Shown: positions 60,495-64,000 of the stretch, piece by piece
Layout of the letters: every line of letters begins with the position of its first letter
How positions within the stretch are numbered: position 1 is the first letter of the stretch
DNA from: Lunularia cruciata
Taxonomy: Eukaryota > Streptophyta > Marchantiopsida > Lunulariales > Lunulariaceae
NCBI GenBank assembly: GCA_948567375.1
Contig: OX419760.1
Location: 2,108,001-2,172,000, forward strand
Reading direction: 5' to 3'
Length of the DNA stretch: 64,000 nucleotides
The notes under the pieces: model-generated
Told to the model about the DNA's origin: nothing
Databases searched by the model: none
The model's input: only the letters and a program-made list of their open reading frames with translations
Position numbers and translations under genes: made by a program

Positions 60495-62047
60495 CACATG
60501 TTCCATAACTCATGCTATCTCCCTTGCCGCACTAATCTATGGAAGTGAACCACCATACCAATGCAAAACCACACAACCCACCGGTTTTGTTTATTGATAG
60601 GAGAATTTGCACATAGCATTTGCATTTGTAGATGATGAATTTGAATATTTGAAAGCGGCATTTGGGGTCAGCCAAAAAACTTCATAAATCCCACTCTAAG
60701 AATCACCCACCAAAAAAACATGGCAACTCTCTTAAGAAGCCACATCATCTCTTTTGAAAATAATTTATTTACTACGGCAGTCCTAAACATTTTTATATAA
60801 TGCTTGATTTTATAAATGAATGCAAATTGCATATGATATACCGTAAATTTTTTTACAAAGTGTTCATTTATTAGCACCTCATCTCCTTACAAAGTTCACT
60901 CAAAATAGTTCCGAAGTATGTTATTTATCTCATAGACATCCGTCAAAACTATTTTTGAGACTCCCTAATGCATGCCTATGGAAAAAGCTTTTCTTAAACT
61001 TTAGAATTTCCTCCCTTACCATCCACAAGAGTTCTAATTGTTTGATACTTTATCAAAGCATCACCCATTTGACATACAATAGGTACAATATCCTTAAACT
61101 CCATCCAACCCTATATCCTGTACTTGGTGAAATAAGTCTATGCTCTCAATTACAAAATAAAGCAATTTGCCTTGAGTACTTATTCAAAAGACTTAAAAAT
61201 CAAATGAAATATCAAAGATTATGCTATTGGTCTCCACTTCTTGTATTTAGCTTGCACAAATAAGATTGCTTTTGTTTTGTATTACTATAGTCACATATTA
61301 TGGAGAATATTCTCAAGGAGCAAAAGGTCAAATGAATATCAACATTATGGCTATAGAATTTAATAGAGTCCATCTTGTTCCACAAAGAATAGTAAACAAC
61401 TTTGATGGAAAACATTGTCTATTGACAAAGATGAGAAATAAATGAAGGCTGCAAAAAGACTGTAGAGCTTGCTGTAGCTTAAAAGAATTCCGTGGCTTGG
61501 GTGTGTCAAGATACATGCACAACATTCCAATTTCAAGTTGCAAAAAAGTATCCACTCCTAATAATTATGATTTTGTTATTTGGTGATCAAGCAATTATAA
61601 GTTCTATTCTTTGATGACCGGAAGAAGATTTCTTGCTATTAGACATGATTTTGATGTAGAGCAAAGTGATGAAAAATGGCTTGGGGTGTGTAAAGAAATC
61701 TATGACACTCCAATTTCAAATTGCAAGAAAGCATCAACTCTTAGGAATTATGAACTTTGTTATTTGATGACGGGGAGAAGATCTTTTACTGTTCAAAGAA
61801 GATTAGGCGTATAGTAAAGCAATAAAAAATGACAAGCAATTGTTGTAGCCTATGAGTGCAATAATGTATAAAATTAAGTGTTTATTGCTTCTTAAAATTC
61901 ATATTTGATTGCAAATTTTTATATGTGGCTAGCTATATTGGTGGGTCATGATTCAAGAAAACATGAGCAGAATTGTGTCATGTTATCTTACAAAACCCAT
62001 TTTGGAAAGCATACTTATAGTTGAAGCATTGTTGAAAGAATGCACAT
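60495..62047. other. Gene-free AT-rich sequence between elements A and C
   Basis: Short open stretches (for example 60955-61263 plus) show no domain. A loosely repeated segment lies at 61520-61800. Confidence 0.45.
61520..61800. repeat. Imperfect direct repeat, about 100-bp copies
   Basis: ttccaatttcaagttgcaaa, cctaataattatgattttgt and tgatgaccggaagaagat (61525-61630) recur as ctccaatttcaaattgcaag, ggaattatgaactttgt and tgatgacggggagaagat (61700-61785). The offset is about 170-175 bp. Confidence 0.7.
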
Positions 62048-62130
62048 TGTAATAGTATGGAGTTTAGCGATGTAGTTAGTAAGGCTAACAAAGTAGAGAA
62101 TAAACCAAATTAGCCTAAAATATTCCAAAA

Positions 62131-62325
62131 GCATCTAGAAAGCTTCTTGGGAAGCTTCCTGACTAGTTAACTTGTGCTCAAAGCAGGTAGCTTCTAGAAG
62201 TTTCTAATTAGCTTAACTTGCATGCCAAGTATGCAGCTTCTAGAAAGAAGCTTCTTGAGAAGCTTCCTAGTTAACTTGGCTTGCACTCTAAGAAAATGGC
62301 TCAAGGAAGCTTCTTGAGAAGCTTC
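62131..62325 (+). promoter_or_regulatory. Cluster of heat-shock-element-like sites in the element C LTR
   Basis: A perfect three-unit site TTCtaGAAgtTTC is at 62192-62204. GAAgcTTC dyads occur at 62151-62158, 62247-62254, 62259-62266, 62306-62313 and 62318-62325, and TTCtaGAA at 62238-62245. These alternate GAA and TTC at the 2-base spacing recognised by heat-shock factors. All lie 20-220 bp upstream of a TATA box. Confidence 0.65.
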
Positions 62326-62346
62326 TCAAAGGCCTTGTATGCTATC

Positions 62347-62354
62347 TATAAATA
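62347..62354 (+). promoter_or_regulatory. TATA box of the element C LTR
   Basis: TATAAATA, with transcription expected about 30 bp downstream near 62380. It lies about 22 bp beyond the last GAAgcTTC dyad. Confidence 0.65.
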
Positions 62355-62459
62355 CCAAAGCCAAAGCTCATGCTAGGCATTCAGATTTTTTACTCATTCA
62401 AGTGTCCCAATATGAGTTTCCATTCTCCTATTTCTCTCCTTGGTCTTGGTCTTTTACAT

Positions 62460-62474
62460 TGGTATCAGAGCAAG
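62460..62474 (+). promoter_or_regulatory. Primer binding site of element C
   Basis: tggtatcagagcaag, identical to the site of element B at 6837-6851. Confidence 0.88.
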
Positions 62475-62729
62475 AATGGGATGGATGGAATTTATAGACC
62501 ACCAAATCCACTTCTGCCAAACTATTGGGATTTTCATGTCCAGATATTATCCAAGCATCGTTTCACACAATTCATCACCTCGCACTTTGGGTAGGATTTT
62601 CTATATATGATCACCGTGTCTAAGGAACCCTTGATACTTTTGGTTGTAACTTATGGAGAATGGTGGACTTGCTGCATCTATGTGTTAATCACTTAGATAA
62701 AGTGAGAGTAGTGGGATAGAATAGTAGCT

Positions 62730-63670
62730 ATGGCAACAATATCGGACGTTATCCTTGCGATGCAACAACAACAGTAAGGTGCTCAACAAAATTGAGCACC
62801 TTACTTGATTGATGGATGAACAAGATCAACAACAGCAAGAACAAATAGAGAGAGCGCCAATTTGAGATGGAGAAGATTGCATTCAATTTCTAGAACCCAA
62901 GGTATTTGAAGGCAAGAATTTTCCAAGCACAGTGGAGAATTTTATGTTTGACTACTAAAGTTACTTTGAAGCCACCAATCTTCAAGGTGAATGGAAATAG
63001 ATTCTCTTGGCCTCTAGCAAATTAGATGGTGTGGCAAAACTTTGGTGGCAATGTTGAGTGGAGCGAGCTGAACGACAGATTGTTGCACCAATTTTGACAT
63101 GGGTAGAGTTCAAGGATGCAATATTGGGTCGGTTTCAAACTATAAATGCCACCTGTGCCGCATGAGATAAATTGGCAGAGTTGAAGCAAGTTGGCTCAAT
63201 AAGGAGCTACATCACATAGATTCAAAACATCATCATGCAGATTCTAGATATACAAGAAATTGAAGTTCTAGATCGATTTGTGTGGGGATAGAAGTCACGA
63301 ACTAAATTGGAAGTGACCATGAGGGATCACAAAATGTAGAAGAAGCCATGCAATTGGCTGAGCGCTTTGATTCCTTGGTTGCGATAACTTGGTCTTGACC
63401 TCGACTTACACAAGGCCTACCAGTACACTATGCACGGGTGGAAGAACCGGCACCAATGGAGATCAATGCTATCCAACGGAGACCACTTGGTATAGTGGAT
63501 GGAGAAAGATTGCAACAAAATGGAGGTTGTTTTTATTTTGCCAAGTTAGACATCACATTGCTGAATGCCCACTTAGGAATGGGTGACCTTGACAAGTTGC
63601 CCAGATGGAGATTGTGGAACAGAATGATCAGGGAAATGAGGAATCCCAATAGGAGATTCCGAGCCGCTTA
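62730..63670 (+). pseudogene. gag of element C
   Basis: Readable pieces include ATISDVILAMQQQQ (about 62731), WVEFKDAILGRFQTINA (about 63100) and ALIPWLR-type sequence in other frames. A zinc knuckle relic near 63520-63580 (GGCFYFAKL in one frame and HHIAECPLRNG in another) is broken by a shift and by Cys-to-Phe change. Numerous stops are of the TAG/TGA type. Confidence 0.7.
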
Positions 63671-63749
63671 TTGGGAGCTTGATTAGTTCTAATGGGATTG
63701 AATGCTCCACTTATGCAAGTTTGCTTCACTTGCAAGGTACAATATCTAA

Positions 63750-64000
63750 TAAGGATTGTAGGATTTAAGTTGATTCTGGAAGTTCAGCGAATTGCATGTC
63801 TATGCAAGTAGCAAAGGAATTGGGTATTCCTATCAAGCCAATGTTTGGAAATAGTTTGATGATGGCGGATGGTAGAAAGGGTTCTGCATTCCGCACCTCA
63901 CATCCTATTACCTTCAAGATTGGGAAGGAGTATTTGGAGTGTATGAGGTTTGTAGTAGCACCTCTACACTATGATATCATTCTGGATCTACCTTGGCTTG
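63750..64000 (+). pseudogene. Aspartic protease start of element C, truncated by the window
   Basis: VDSGSSANCMSMQVAKELGI with the D-S-G triad at 63773-63781 is followed by LMMADGRKGSAFRTSHPITF and LHYDIILDLPWL. This is the retropepsin pattern seen in plant gypsy elements. A TAA precedes the triad by two codons; the rest is outside the window. Confidence 0.8.

Larger units (their letters stand above)
62048..62458 (+). repeat. Putative 5' LTR of element C
   Basis: The right end TTTTACA directly before the primer site is well supported. The left end at TGTAATAG is chosen because TGTAA and TTACA form matching inverted tips. The 3' LTR is outside the window, so the left end is unverified. Confidence 0.6.
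62048..64000 (+). mobile_element. Element C: 5' part of a third gypsy-like retrotransposon, cut by the window end
   Basis: A putative 5' LTR (62048-62458, TGTAATAG to TTTTACA) is followed by a Met-tRNA primer site, a decayed gag and an aspartic protease start. The pol region lies beyond the window. Stops in gag show this copy is inactive. Confidence 0.8.

Overview
The window looks like nuclear DNA of a streptophyte, most likely an early-diverging land plant (bryophyte-like) or a close algal relative. The grounds are many short spliced exons with GT/AG borders and T-rich acceptors, a plant ABCC transporter, a plant A-type cytochrome P450 and an F-box relic, a plastid-type ankyrin protein, and a heavy load of Ty3/gypsy and Ty1/copia elements. 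The species cannot be named from the sequence.

Layout. 1-795 is old flank. 829-13455 is a retroelement block: a truncated minus-strand gypsy element (element A copy 1, to 6138), a complete plus-strand chromodomain gypsy element (element B, 6139-12706), and the gag end of a minus-strand copia element (12707-13455). 13460-16700 holds tandem repeats and a copia scrap. 17440-19532 is a decayed P450 gene and about 21200-22590 a decayed F-box gene. 24452-25051 is an intact ankyrin-repeat gene. 27155 to about 40013 is a large minus-strand ABC transporter gene that I could resolve into 29 phase-consistent exons plus a tentative 5' exon. 44608-46550 carries a conserved, probably plastid-targeted protein gene. 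46560-50260 is AT-rich and gene-free. 50262-60494 is a nearly complete second copy of element A. 62048 to the end is the 5' part of a third gypsy-like element (element C).

The most striking object is element A. In its own orientation it reads LTR, gag with zinc knuckles, aspartic protease, a C5 cytosine DNA methyltransferase, reverse transcriptase/RNase H, integrase and a C-terminal PHD finger, then LTR. Both copies in the window carry the methyltransferase and the PHD finger, so these belong to the element and are not chance insertions. Methyltransferase-bearing retrotransposons have been reported in dinoflagellates and charophyte algae. The methyltransferase between protease and polymerase, together with a PHD finger where chromoviruses have a chromodomain, is the part most worth following up. 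Both copies have premature stops.

Other notable items: element C has a cluster of heat-shock-element-like sites just upstream of its TATA box; element B is flanked by two different retroelements without a target-site duplication, which suggests ectopic recombination; and a short dispersed repeat family occurs in at least five places, one copy with a perfect 16-bp target-site duplication inside an intron of the ABC transporter gene.
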